Origin: Methanoculleus sp.
GTDB lineage: Archaea; Halobacteriota; Methanomicrobia; Methanomicrobiales; Methanoculleaceae
Direction of reading: 5' to 3'
Length of the DNA: 64,000 bases
Assembly (NCBI RefSeq): GCF_020696975.1
Contig: NZ_JAJGBK010000020.1
Span: 93,993-157,992 of the forward strand
Within the stretch, counting starts at the first letter, position 1. Each line of letters starts with the position of its first letter. The position numbers and the translations under genes are program-made. This document shows positions 45,199-53,414 of the stretch, piece after piece. The notes under the pieces were generated by a model. It worked only from the letters and a program-made list of their open reading frames with translations. It made no database searches and was not told the DNA's origin.

Positions 45199-46614
45199 AT
45201 GACCGGAAGAAAAATTTTTCTCATCCTTCTCCTTGCCGTGCTGATCGCCCCGGCGGCGGCAACCGGGGGCGGGACGATGCCGACAGAGATCCGGTGCGAC
45301 TTCCCCGGCGAGATGATCGAGGCCGGTAACACCGCCGTCTTTGACCTTGCGGTCACGAATCGGGGGGAGACCGGGACGTGCCTCCTCAACTACTGGACCT
45401 TCCGGGGCACCGACAACTGGAAGATCCGGTTTGAGGACGGTGATCGCGAAGTCTATCGGATGCTGATCCCGGCCGGCGAGACGAAGACCGTCCGCCTGGT
45501 GGCCGAGACCTCCGGGCATGCTGCGGTCGGGGAGTATCCCATCCGGGTGGGCATCGGCAAGGGCACGATCTGGCTTTACGTCCAGGTCACAAAGACCCAC
45601 AGCGGTGAGACCGGGACGCTTGAGGCCACTGTGGTCGATAAGGAAGGCAACGTCGTGAAGGGTGCCGACGTCGGCCTCTACGACGGCAACACCCGGATCG
45701 AGGGAATGCTCACGACCGCCGAGGGTAAGGTGAGCATCGGGGCCCCGATGGGCACCTACACCGTCACCGTCACCAAACCCGGGTACAGGCTCTGGGATAA
45801 GGAGGACGTCGAGGTCCGGATCGGCCGGACAACCGATCTCGGGATCGTGCCCCTTGACAAAGAGAACTTCTTTGCCGAACTCCGGGTGAAGTCCCCGTCC
45901 CGCGTAGCGGCGATCGGCTCAAACCCGCAGTACGAGATGATCCTGAAGAACGCCGGTAGAAACGACGATACCTACACACTCTCCGTCCTTGGCCTCCCCG
46001 AGCAGTGGTATGCCCGGTTCAAAGAGAGCCGCGAGACCGCCGAGGAGATATCGGAGATCTACATCCCTGCCGGTGAAGAGAAGTCTCTCTACCTTGACCT
46101 CATCCCGCCCTACTCGGTCGATATCGGGGAGTACAACCTCACGACGGTGATCGGCTCGGCCGCCCGGGAGTATGAGGAGAACCTGACGCTCCGGATCCGG
46201 GGGTCTTATGACATGCGGACGTATGCGAAGAGTTACCGCCACGAGATCAACCGCGGCGAGACCCTTACGTTCGATATGACGGTCTCGAACGCCGGCTCCG
46301 GAGGAGCGTTGACGAACATCGGCGTCAACATGAGCGCGCCCGAAGGGTGGCGGGTGACCGTCGACCCGGCATCGGTCGCGAGCCTTGAGCCCGGCGAGCG
46401 GGCGACGCTGCAGGTGACGGTAGTCCCGCCGGCCGACATCGTCGCCGGTGAGTACAAGATCGTCACCGCGGTGAAGAGCGACCAGGCCGAAGGGGAGGAC
46501 GAGTACCGGATTGTGGTCAAGGAGCAGTCCTACGTCGCGGTGCTTGGCCTCCTGGTGATGGCGGGGGTCGCCGCGGGGCTCTGGTATATGTTCAAGAAGT
46601 ACGGCCGGCGGTGA
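45199..46614 (+). CDS. Secreted, membrane-anchored NEW3-domain protein
   Basis: A 471-residue surface protein. It has a signal peptide (MTGRKIFLILLLAVLIAPAA), an Ig-like start, a carboxypeptidase-regulatory-like domain (EATVVDKEGNVVKGADVGLY, about 140-215), two NEW3-type beta domains (about 220-330 and 345-440, for example SVASLEPGERATLQVTVVPP) and a C-terminal membrane helix (VAVLGLLVMAGVAAGLWYMF) with a basic tail. GGTGAGGAG precedes the ATG. In methanogens such proteins are commonly encoded beside ABC-2 genes and may serve as an outside partner of the transporter (known association by context, role unproven). Confidence 0.88.
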   Translation: MTGRKIFLILLLAVLIAPAAATGGGTMPTEIRCDFPGEMIEAGNTAVFDLAVTNRGETGTCLLNYWTFRGTDNWKIRFEDGDREVYRMLIPAGETKTVRLVAETSGHAAVGEYPIRVGIGKGTIWLYVQVTKTHSGETGTLEATVVDKEGNVVKGADVGLYDGNTRIEGMLTTAEGKVSIGAPMGTYTVTVTKPGYRLWDKEDVEVRIGRTTDLGIVPLDKENFFAELRVKSPSRVAAIGSNPQYEMILKNAGRNDDTYTLSVLGLPEQWYARFKESRETAEEISEIYIPAGEEKSLYLDLIPPYSVDIGEYNLTTVIGSAAREYEENLTLRIRGSYDMRTYAKSYRHEINRGETLTFDMTVSNAGSGGALTNIGVNMSAPEGWRVTVDPASVASLEPGERATLQVTVVPPADIVAGEYKIVTAVKSDQAEGEDEYRIVVKEQSYVAVLGLLVMAGVAAGLWYMFKKYGRR

Positions 46615-46627
46615 GGCAAGGTCTCCC

Positions 46628-46640
46628 GACTCTCTTTTTT
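46628..46640 (+). terminator. T-run terminator after the ABC operon
   Basis: GACTCTCTTTTTTAATC follows the NEW3 gene by about 15 bases, a T-run of the usual archaeal kind. Confidence 0.45.
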
Positions 46641-46701
46641 AATCTGAACCGGGCCGCGCCCGGGAAACCATTATCGTACCCCGGCGCCATCTTCCGCCAG
46701 C

Positions 46702-47406
46702 ATGACCGTCGTATGCATTGATACGAACCTCTTTCTTGAACTTTACGAGTCGAATGAGGATCCGATGGAGATCTTCCTTGATATCGGAGCGCTTAAGGAG
46801 CATCTCGTCTTTCCCGACATCATCATCGATGAGTTCCTCCGCAACCGTTCAAAAGTTCTTGACCGCATCGCCGATGGCGTGCGGAGGCGGGAGACCGAGG
46901 AGGTCCGCCTGCCGTCGATTATACGAGAAAATCCAAACGTTGCACCGCTGCAGCGTACCGGGGAGGAGTACAACCGGGCTGTTCGCACCCTCTATGATGA
47001 CATCCAGGGGATGATTGCGGAGCCTTCTGCCGATTCGGTGGCCCGGGCATTCACCGAACTCTCCAAGGATCCGGTCGTGCGGGTTCTCCGCCGGACAGAA
47101 GAACTCGTCACCCGGGCTCAACGTCGGAAACTCCTTGGTAACCCCCCAAAGACAACAGGTACAGATACCGTTGGCGATGAACTCATCTGGGAGACACTTT
47201 TAGAAGATCTTAAGGAGGACCTGATCTTCGTCACCCGGGACCGGACATACCGCAACCACACCGCCTACCTCATGCAGGAGTACCAGGAGAGAACCGGTGG
47301 CAACCTTACGATCACCGACCGGATATCCGATGCCTTAAGGCTCACCGGAAGACCGCCGTCGCTGGCACTGGTCCGGTTCGAAGGCTGGGATGAAACGGGC
47401 CGATAA
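46702..47406 (+). CDS. PIN-domain protein (DUF4935-like)
   Basis: A 234-residue protein whose N-terminus VVCIDTNLFLELYESNED carries the first acidic residue of a PIN nuclease, with FPDIIIDEFLRN supplying the second and GTDTVGDELIWETLLED plus LIFVTRDRTYRNHT the later acidic residues. PIN domains cut RNA with Mg or Mn. The longer-than-usual central helical part (about 50-150) fits the DUF4935 subgroup. No antitoxin-like partner is adjacent, so it need not be a VapC toxin. Confidence 0.85.
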   Translation: MTVVCIDTNLFLELYESNEDPMEIFLDIGALKEHLVFPDIIIDEFLRNRSKVLDRIADGVRRRETEEVRLPSIIRENPNVAPLQRTGEEYNRAVRTLYDDIQGMIAEPSADSVARAFTELSKDPVVRVLRRTEELVTRAQRRKLLGNPPKTTGTDTVGDELIWETLLEDLKEDLIFVTRDRTYRNHTAYLMQEYQERTGGNLTITDRISDALRLTGRPPSLALVRFEGWDETGR

Positions 47407-47421
47407 AGGGTCTTCGGCCTG

Positions 47422-48450
47422 TCACTCGATGTAGGAGAGGACCTTGCGCTTCACCGGCCCCTTGCTCGCGATGGTGCTGTAGGCCCATCGCGCAACCCTG
47501 CCGATGAGGTCCTCCCGGCTCACCTCTAAAAAGAGGTTGAGCGAGGGGTTGAACTTGGACTTGAAGAGGTTCAGGTTCTCGTTGTTCGCCCCGACGTTCT
47601 CCATCTGGCGGTAGCCCTCCTTCTTTGCCTGCTGGAGGAGCAACCACTGCAAGAACTCGTTCCCGGGCATCGCGGTCATCTTCGGGGCACCCATCCAGAG
47701 GGTTAAAGCCTTGTATTCCTGGGTCGCCTGCACGCCCGTCACGGCGCCGTCGTTGTCGTAGAGGTAGTAGAGCCCGAGTTCATCGGGATACGCCCGGTAG
47801 AGTTCCTCGAAGTAGGTGCGGCTGATCATCGGGATGTTCATCTCGGGGTCGCCGAACCGCTCCGCGACCGTGGAGTAGAAGACCGAGAGGTCGGTGCTCT
47901 TCTCGAAGTGGTAGCCGTTCTTCTCGACCTTTCGCAGTTTGGTCCGGAGGTTGGATGAGAAACTGTTCCAGATATCGTCGAGCGGCGAATCGAGGTCGAT
48001 CAGATAGGTGAAATGGAGCCGGGCCTGGTACCCCTCTCTCAGGAACCGTCGAATATCGATGAAACCCGGAACCTGGATTATGGAGAGGTAGTTCGGTGCC
48101 AGGGCTGCAAACTCGCCTTCCAGGTCGTCACCAACCTGTTTGAGCATTGATTCCTTCTTGCTCTGCTTGGCGATATCGTAATGGCGGCCCATGACGAACC
48201 CGAGGTATGGCACCACCGACTGGAGAGGAGGTGGGGAGAGGAGGATGTTGATCCCGTGCGTCTGCCTCTGAAAAAGCGGCATGATGGCGATCAGACTGTT
48301 GCCCTTGAAGATCCCGTAAGGAAGAAATTGAAAGCCGGTATGCTTCTCTGTTATCTTCATGAACTCCCATTTATGGAAAAGGCGGCCGGAGATGCTTTCA
48401 TCCACGAACGCGTCCCAGGCGTCCCCATCATCGATAAGCCCTATTGTCAT
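47422..48450 (-). CDS. FemAB/GNAT-fold acyltransferase-like protein
   Basis: A 342-residue protein of the BioF2-like/FemAB group (tandem GNAT folds). LFHKWEFMKITEKHTGFQFL at the start, IQVPGFIDIRRFLREGYQA and FTYLIDLDSPLDDIWNSFSS are characteristic, and the second half has LGLYYLYDNDGAVTGVQATQ and FLQWLLLQQAKKEGYRQMEN. Bacterial relatives transfer amino acids from tRNA to cell-wall precursors; archaeal ones probably modify surface molecules with acyl or aminoacyl groups. No signal peptide. The gene stands alone, divergent from moeB. Confidence 0.85.
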   Translation of the reverse strand: MTIGLIDDGDAWDAFVDESISGRLFHKWEFMKITEKHTGFQFLPYGIFKGNSLIAIMPLFQRQTHGINILLSPPPLQSVVPYLGFVMGRHYDIAKQSKKESMLKQVGDDLEGEFAALAPNYLSIIQVPGFIDIRRFLREGYQARLHFTYLIDLDSPLDDIWNSFSSNLRTKLRKVEKNGYHFEKSTDLSVFYSTVAERFGDPEMNIPMISRTYFEELYRAYPDELGLYYLYDNDGAVTGVQATQEYKALTLWMGAPKMTAMPGNEFLQWLLLQQAKKEGYRQMENVGANNENLNLFKSKFNPSLNLFLEVSREDLIGRVARWAYSTIASKGPVKRKVLSYIE

Positions 48451-48701
48451 GCTCTCACTCCCTGCTCCGGTTCGCCTGCAGGGTCGTGCGGATTATCCGT
48501 CCCCAACGATATATACGTTTCCCGGGAGGGGGGTGGCCCATGGCGGGTGCCGGATTTTGCGGGATGATAGCCGGCAGAGGCCCCGGCCCGGGAGACTTCA
48601 TGGAATCACAACGTTCAAATTGCCGTGGACACCACATAAATTGCGTATTCATCTGCGGAAGCGAACGTTTGCCTCTCCACAGCGAGGATGAGTGAATAAA
48701 G

Positions 48702-49436
48702 ATGCTCACGGATCGGGAACTGGAACGCTATCGGCGGCAGATTGCACTCTTCGGTGAAAAGGCCCAGGAACGGCTTGCGACTGCCCGGGTGCTCATCGTC
48801 GGGGCCGGCGGGCTCGGGTGCCCGGCCGCTCTCTACCTTGCCGCCGCCGGCATCGGGGAGATCCGGCTGGTCGACGGCGACGTCGTGGACCGGACCAACC
48901 TGAATCGGCAGGTGCTCCATGCTGATCGTGACATCGGGCGGGCGAAGGTCGAGTCGGCGGCCGGGAAACTCCGGACACAGAACCCGGAGATCAGGGTTAC
49001 CGCCGTCCATGCTGCCGTCAACGACGATAACGCCGACGCGCTCGTGAATGGCGCCGACCTCATCATCGATGCTGCCGACAACTTCGCGGTGCGCTACACC
49101 CTCAACCGGGCAGCGCTTCGGAGCGGCGTGCCGCTCATCCATGGGGCGGTCAGGGGGTTTGACGGGCAGGCGACGACGATCATCCCCGGCCAGACGGCCT
49201 GCCTGGAATGCATTTTTCCAGTAGCCCCGCCCATCGAGGGCGTCACTCCCGTGATCGGCACCACGCCCGGGATCATCGGACTTATTCAGGCAAACGAGGC
49301 AATCAAGTATATCACCGGCACCGGCGACCTCCTAACCGACCGGCTTCTTATCTGGGACGGAAGGGCCGCCACCATGACGACTCTGGCGGTCGAGCGGCAG
49401 GAAGACTGCAACGCGTGCGGGATTGATCGGTGCTGA
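48702..49436 (+). CDS. moeB: E1-like sulfur-carrier adenylyltransferase (MoeB/ThiF/HesA)
   Basis: A 244-residue E1-like enzyme that adenylates the C-terminal Gly-Gly of a small sulfur carrier. The ATP loop is IVGAGGLGCPAALYLAAAGI, followed by DGDVVDRTNLNRQVLH with the catalytic Arg/Asn, and DAADNFAVRYTLN. Zinc is held by CLEC (about residue 165) and CNACGIDRC at the end. There is no C-terminal rhodanese domain. The moaD gene follows after 16 bases. The partner is therefore probably the MoaD-like protein next door; whether it serves molybdopterin, thioamidation or both is open. Confidence 0.93.
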   Translation: MLTDRELERYRRQIALFGEKAQERLATARVLIVGAGGLGCPAALYLAAAGIGEIRLVDGDVVDRTNLNRQVLHADRDIGRAKVESAAGKLRTQNPEIRVTAVHAAVNDDNADALVNGADLIIDAADNFAVRYTLNRAALRSGVPLIHGAVRGFDGQATTIIPGQTACLECIFPVAPPIEGVTPVIGTTPGIIGLIQANEAIKYITGTGDLLTDRLLIWDGRAATMTTLAVERQEDCNACGIDRC

Positions 49437-49452
49437 ATCGAGGAGAAGTGAG

Positions 49453-49731
49453 ATGCAGGTTCGAGTCAGGGCTTTTGCCCGGTTGCGGGAGGCCATCGGT
49501 GGTGACCTCATGCTTGAGGTTCCCACAGGAACGACGATGAGCCGGCTGCTTGCGGCAGTCGGGGAGACCTCGGAGCAGGCAAAAGAGGCGCTCTTTGAGG
49601 AGAACGGCGAACTCCGGGGGTATGTGATACTGATGCACAACGGCAGGCGCGTCCGGCGGTCGGAGGCCGCGACGCTCACCCTCGCTGACGGGGACGAGGT
49701 CGCACTCTTCCCGCCGGTGGCGGGCGGATGA
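49453..49731 (+). CDS. moaD: MoaD-type ubiquitin-like sulfur carrier
   Basis: A 92-residue beta-grasp protein that ends in PPVAGG, the Gly-Gly terminus that is converted to a thiocarboxylate. VRVRAFARLREAIGGDLMLE at the start and TLADGDEVALFPPV near the end are typical. GAGGAGAAGTGAG precedes the ATG at 49453. It gives sulfur to molybdopterin synthase and may also feed the YcaO/TfuA pair downstream (inference). Confidence 0.93.
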   Translation: MQVRVRAFARLREAIGGDLMLEVPTGTTMSRLLAAVGETSEQAKEALFEENGELRGYVILMHNGRRVRRSEAATLTLADGDEVALFPPVAGG

Positions 49732-49747
49732 TGGAGGATTGGCAAGC

Positions 49748-50164
49748 ATGATCAGCGTAACAAGAGACGATTTTGACGTGAACGCAGTCATCGACCGGGT
49801 CCGAAAGCCCGATATGGGCGCTCTGGTCACTTTCCTCGGCGTCGTTCGGGACGACGGCGGGATCGAGGAGATGGAACTCGAGGCCTACGAGGAGGTCGCG
49901 AAGAAGGAGTTCACAACGATCCGGGACGAAGCGTTTGCAAAATACCCTATAGCGGCCGTCGAGATCATCCACCGGATAGGAAGGCTCCGGGTCGGGGAGA
50001 ACATCCTTCTCATCGTCGTCGGCGCCGGGCACCGGAAGGAGGCATTCGACGCCTGCGAGTATATCCTCGAGCGGATCAAGCAGAGTGTGCCGATCTGGAA
50101 GAAGGAGATCGGGAAAGAGGGCGAGCGCTGGGTGCCGGGCGAGTTCTCAGGGGGCGACGCATGA
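49748..50164 (+). CDS. moaE: Molybdopterin synthase catalytic subunit
   Basis: A 138-residue MoaE that, with thiocarboxylated MoaD, turns cyclic pyranopterin into molybdopterin. Typical stretches are MGALVTFLGVVRDDGGIEEM, LEAYEEVAKKEFTTI, VEIIHRIGRLRVGENILLI and AFDACEYILERIKQSVPIWK with the catalytic Lys region. GGAGG lies ten bases before the ATG at 49748. The stop overlaps the ycaO start as ATGA. Methanogens need this cofactor for formylmethanofuran and formate dehydrogenases. Confidence 0.95.
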   Translation: MISVTRDDFDVNAVIDRVRKPDMGALVTFLGVVRDDGGIEEMELEAYEEVAKKEFTTIRDEAFAKYPIAAVEIIHRIGRLRVGENILLIVVGAGHRKEAFDACEYILERIKQSVPIWKKEIGKEGERWVPGEFSGGDA

Positions 50165-51375
50165 TCCGGCTGCAGTCGTGCCGGAAGGCCTACGGGAAAG
50201 AGACCCAGCGCACCGTCCCGCCCGAAGAGACGCTCCGTCTGGCGCGAGCGAGGCTCCCGGCGGCGGGAATCACCCGGGTCGCCGATATCACGAACCTCGA
50301 CCGGATCGGGATACCGGTCTTCTCGAGCATCCGGCCGACCGCCGGGGCGGGAGCGATATCGGTCTACAACGGTAAAGGAGCCACCCCCATCGAGGCGGAA
50401 GTCTCGGCGATGATGGAGGGGATTGAGCGCTACTCGGGCGAGATGGACGGCCGTGAGACCATCGTCGGGCGGTATAGTGAGGTCTCTGCCCGGAAGACGG
50501 CGATCGACCCGGCGGACCTGATCCTGCCCGAACGGGTCCCGACCGATATACCGGTCCCCTGGGTTGAGGGGTATGATATCGTCCAGGAGGAGGAGGTGCT
50601 CGTCCCTGCCCATGCGGTCTTCCACCCCCTCCCGGTGACCTGCGGCCGCCTCTTTCGGACCAACACCAACGGGCTCGCCTCGGGAAACACCCTCGAGGAG
50701 GCGACCTTCCATGCCCTGATGGAGGTGGTCGAGCGCGACGCCTGGTCGCTTGTGGAGGTGACCCGGAACACCGGCCCCCGGATCGAGGGGATCGCCGACG
50801 GGCTCGCCGCTGATCTGCTCGCGAAGTTCGCGGCCGCCGGCGTCGAGGTCACCCTGAAGGACATCACGAGCGATATCGGGATCCCCACCGTGGCCGCGGT
50901 CGCCGACGACGTGGTCCTCAAGGACCCCGCCCTCCTCACGATCGGGATGGGGTCGCACATGAACGCCCGGATTGCGGTCCTCAGGGCGCTCACGGAGGTC
51001 GCCCAGAGCAGGCTGACCCAGATCCACGGTGCGAGGGAGGATACCGACACGGCGGACGTCAGGAAGAGGATCGGCTACGACCGGACGAAGCGGCTGAACC
51101 GGCACTGGTTTGCGGAGTGCGAGGCGGTCGAGTTCGCGGCCATGCCGTCGTTTGACAGCGATGATTTCCTCACCGACATCAACCACGTCACCGACCGGCT
51201 CGGTGCGGCCGGGCTCTCCCGGGTGATCGTGGTCGACCTCACCCGGCCGGAGATCGGCATCCCGGTCGTCCGGGTGATCGTCCCGGGGCTTGAGATGTAT
51301 GCGATGGACCAGGACAGGATGGGTGGGAGGTGCCGTGACGCGCGGAGTCGTCGTCTTCCTCGGTCCCAGCTGTGA
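50161..51375 (+). CDS. ycaO: YcaO cyclodehydratase-family protein (thioamidation)
   Basis: A 404-residue YcaO. The ATP and Mg sites are seen in EAEVSAMMEGIERYSGEMDG (about 78-97) and in LEEATFHALMEVVERDAWSL (about 176-195), the ExxxExxER-type patterns of the family. Family members activate a peptide backbone amide with ATP; in methanogens the YcaO/TfuA pair puts sulfur into a glycine of methyl-coenzyme M reductase (established for Methanosarcina). It is coupled to moaE by ATGA, and tfuA begins inside it. The conserved part ends near residue 385; the last about 20 residues (CRDARSRRLPRSQL) are encoded by the overlap with tfuA. Confidence 0.92.
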   Translation: MIRLQSCRKAYGKETQRTVPPEETLRLARARLPAAGITRVADITNLDRIGIPVFSSIRPTAGAGAISVYNGKGATPIEAEVSAMMEGIERYSGEMDGRETIVGRYSEVSARKTAIDPADLILPERVPTDIPVPWVEGYDIVQEEEVLVPAHAVFHPLPVTCGRLFRTNTNGLASGNTLEEATFHALMEVVERDAWSLVEVTRNTGPRIEGIADGLAADLLAKFAAAGVEVTLKDITSDIGIPTVAAVADDVVLKDPALLTIGMGSHMNARIAVLRALTEVAQSRLTQIHGAREDTDTADVRKRIGYDRTKRLNRHWFAECEAVEFAAMPSFDSDDFLTDINHVTDRLGAAGLSRVIVVDLTRPEIGIPVVRVIVPGLEMYAMDQDRMGGRCRDARSRRLPRSQL

Positions 51376-52024
51376 CCATGCGACCGCCCGGGGGATCCTC
51401 GACGCCGATTACCGTGCTCCGGCCAAACGAGGCGATATACTGGATGCCGCACGCACCGGGGCCCGGATCATCGGGCTCATCGACGGCGTCTTCTTCCAGG
51501 ACTGCGCCGTCGCCCATCGGGAGGTTCTCGCTGCCCTCCGGGCCGGGATACGGGTCGTCGGCGCCTCCAGCATGGGAGCGCTCCGGGCCGCGGAGCTCGA
51601 CAGCCTCGGGATGGAGGGCATCGGGGAGATCTACCGGGCCTACCGGGAGGGAAGGCTCGTTGCCGACGACGAGGTGGCGCTCCTCTTCGATCCCGAGACA
51701 TTTGTGCCGCTCTCCGAACCGCTCGTGAACATCCGTGCGACCATCCAGAGGGCGGTTGAGTGCAACGTGATCGGTGCCGATGCGGCTCGGGCGCTCCTTG
51801 AGGCCGCCCGGGGGCTTTATTTCCCCGAGCGGACATACGATGCGGTCGTCGAGGCGGCTGCCGGGACGACGGAGCCTGAGGATCTCGCCCGCTTCCTGGT
51901 GTTTGCCGGGGAGCATGCCATCGATCAGAAACAGGAAGACGCGGTGTTAGCACTCAGGTACATCCGGGATACCGCAGAAAGCATTGAACCGGCCGGTTCA
52001 ACGATTCCACCTGGGGCGCCGTAG
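51335..52024 (+). CDS. tfuA: TfuA-like protein
   Basis: A 229-residue TfuA-like protein, regular partner of YcaO in peptide thioamidation. VVVFLGPSCDHATARGILDA opens the domain, then RIIGLIDGVFFQDCAVAHRE and VVGASSMGALRAAELDSLGM, which are the most conserved parts. The start is GTG at 51335 with GGGAGGTG just before it; it lies 41 bases inside ycaO. TfuA is thought to release or guide sulfide from a thiocarboxylated carrier, which fits with moaD/moeB being in the same gene row (inference for this locus). Confidence 0.9.
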   Translation: MTRGVVVFLGPSCDHATARGILDADYRAPAKRGDILDAARTGARIIGLIDGVFFQDCAVAHREVLAALRAGIRVVGASSMGALRAAELDSLGMEGIGEIYRAYREGRLVADDEVALLFDPETFVPLSEPLVNIRATIQRAVECNVIGADAARALLEAARGLYFPERTYDAVVEAAAGTTEPEDLARFLVFAGEHAIDQKQEDAVLALRYIRDTAESIEPAGSTIPPGAP

Positions 52025-52437
52025 AAATATATCCCTCCCCGGGCCGAGTTCTGTATGGCGGTGGGGAATCATTCCCCCCGCGGGGGGACAATATAGCAGT
52101 CGGTACCGGGCGACCCTTTCCATCATCTCTGTCGCAACCCCGGTACCGAAAAAATGGAACGGCTCTCTGGCCAGACCACACAGGAATGTACTCAGGCAGA
52201 TACCCCAAATGCACCGGATGCAGGCAACACCAGATCGGCGGCGCCCACGCAGATGTCATTCGCCAGAAGTGGATTCCTGGCCGGATGCACCTCCGTAAGG
52301 GGTCCTGCAATGCCGGCAGAACGCATAACCCGGGGAGGACCAGCACCTTCCCTTTTGAGTGGCTCTCCTGCAACCCACCTACCTGACCCGCCAAAGACTC
52401 CCCGGGACGGCACACCCCGGGGAGTTCTCCCCGGGCG
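52025..52437. other. Intergenic region with strong palindromes
   Basis: About 410 bases between converging genes. GGGGAATCATTCCCC (52063-52077) and the perfect palindrome CCCCCCGCGGGGGG (52074-52087) sit side by side about 40-60 bases after tfuA and may fold in RNA as a transcript end. CGGTACCG occurs twice (52101-52108 and about 52141). A 66-codon frame (52186-52386) with PKCTGCRQHQIGGAHADVI looks slightly zinc-finger-like but has no good start signal; I do not call it. Confidence 0.45.
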
Positions 52438-52908
52438 CTATCCATTCCACACATCCGCTGCCCGAAGGGCTGCTTCTGCGCGCTCTCCCGGTGGAGCACC
52501 GGCAACAGAGGTGAAGTTCGCGAAATCGCCGCGCAGCACCTTCAGGGCATACTTCTCCCGGTCAATCTCCCTTCTTGTCCGGAATCCCAGCCGCCGGAGA
52601 ACCTCAAGCGGTGGGCACCATCCCTGTACGGCGTGCTGCAGCAGGAACGGCAGGACGAGACCCGGCAGGATCAACCACCGTCGGTCGCGGAAAACCCCGA
52701 GAACGAGCCCCGTCATCCCAAGGGCTGCCGCGTTCGCCTCCAGCATCCGTTCGACGTCCCATTCGGTCTCCAGTTCATAGATACGTTTTGTTATCTCGAA
52801 ACTGTCCTGTGCGGCAAAATAACGAAGACTCCCGGCGATCTCGCGATCGATCCGGGCGTTAATCTCGGGCGGCGTGTTCTTTCGCACCCTGTCGACTGCC
52901 ATACCCAA
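52438..52908 (-). CDS. YgaP-like/DUF2892 membrane protein
   Basis: A 156-residue protein whose second half is the DUF2892 (YgaP-type) membrane hairpin: LGMTGLVLGVFRDRRWLILP, LVLPFLLQHAVQGWCPPLEV and LRRLGFRTRREIDREKYALK. The N-terminal half is helical and charged. In bacteria the domain is often joined to rhodanese; none is present here. It may relate to the ArsR-type regulator divergent from it. Function unknown. Confidence 0.75.
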   Translation of the reverse strand: MGMAVDRVRKNTPPEINARIDREIAGSLRYFAAQDSFEITKRIYELETEWDVERMLEANAAALGMTGLVLGVFRDRRWLILPGLVLPFLLQHAVQGWCPPLEVLRRLGFRTRREIDREKYALKVLRGDFANFTSVAGAPPGERAEAALRAADVWNG

Positions 52909-53066
52909 TCACCTGCAACGCGTGCACGCACCCCGCGGGGGGAAGAAGATTACGGTCCGACGCCGGGAAGGGAGGAAGAGCAAATGTGGCCTATCTCTTG
53001 GAACAAGGCAGTTCCCAGCCCGGCGAGCCCGAGTGGCGTACTGTGAGACATCGGATCGCAACATTG

Positions 53067-53414
53067 ATGCCTGTAAAAATTAATCAACACATGTTGACGT
53101 TATCTTTCAGCACCCTTCCCGAACTGGCGCGGCTGCTTGCTCTGCTCGGGAACGAGCAGCGGCTTGCCGTACTTGGGGCGATCGCCACCGAAGAGAAGTA
53201 TGCCCGCGAGGTCGCCGAAGAACTTGGCATATCGCGCCCGCTGGCCGCCATTTACCTCCGGCAGCTGGAGAAACTCGGTCTCGCGAAGGGGGTCAGCCGG
53301 ACATCGGACGAACCGCCGTACCTCCGGAGATGCTACCGGGCGGTGCCGTTTGAGGTGGTGCTGAATCTGGACGTGCTTATGTCGTTAGAGAGGTCGAAGG
53401 ATGAAACAGGATAG
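53067..53414 (+). CDS. ArsR-family winged-helix regulator
   Basis: A 115-residue winged-helix DNA-binding protein. The helix-turn-helix is LARLLALLGNEQRLAVLGAI followed by AREVAEELGISRPLAAIYLR and LEKLGLAKGVSRT. There are no Cys residues placed for metal binding except one (RRCYRAV), so it is probably not a metal sensor. The ATG at 53067 is used; a second ATG at 53091 lies inside a palindrome and could be the true start. It overlaps the next gene by 14 bases, so the two form an operon. Confidence 0.85.
   Translation: MPVKINQHMLTLSFSTLPELARLLALLGNEQRLAVLGAIATEEKYAREVAEELGISRPLAAIYLRQLEKLGLAKGVSRTSDEPPYLRRCYRAVPFEVVLNLDVLMSLERSKDETG
53084..53097 (+). promoter_or_regulatory. Inverted repeat at the regulator start, possible operator
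   Basis: TCAACA-CA-TGTTGA is a perfect 6-base inverted repeat across the possible ATG at 53091. If the message starts here, the regulator could block its own transcription by binding it. Confidence 0.35.

Noticed and set aside
46702..47406. VapC toxin of a VapBC pair
   Set aside because: PIN motifs are present, but the protein is far longer than VapC and no antitoxin gene is adjacent.
52186..52386. Small frame with a CTGC pair, zinc-finger-like
   Set aside because: Only one Cys pair, overlapping frames of similar length, and no usable ribosome binding site.
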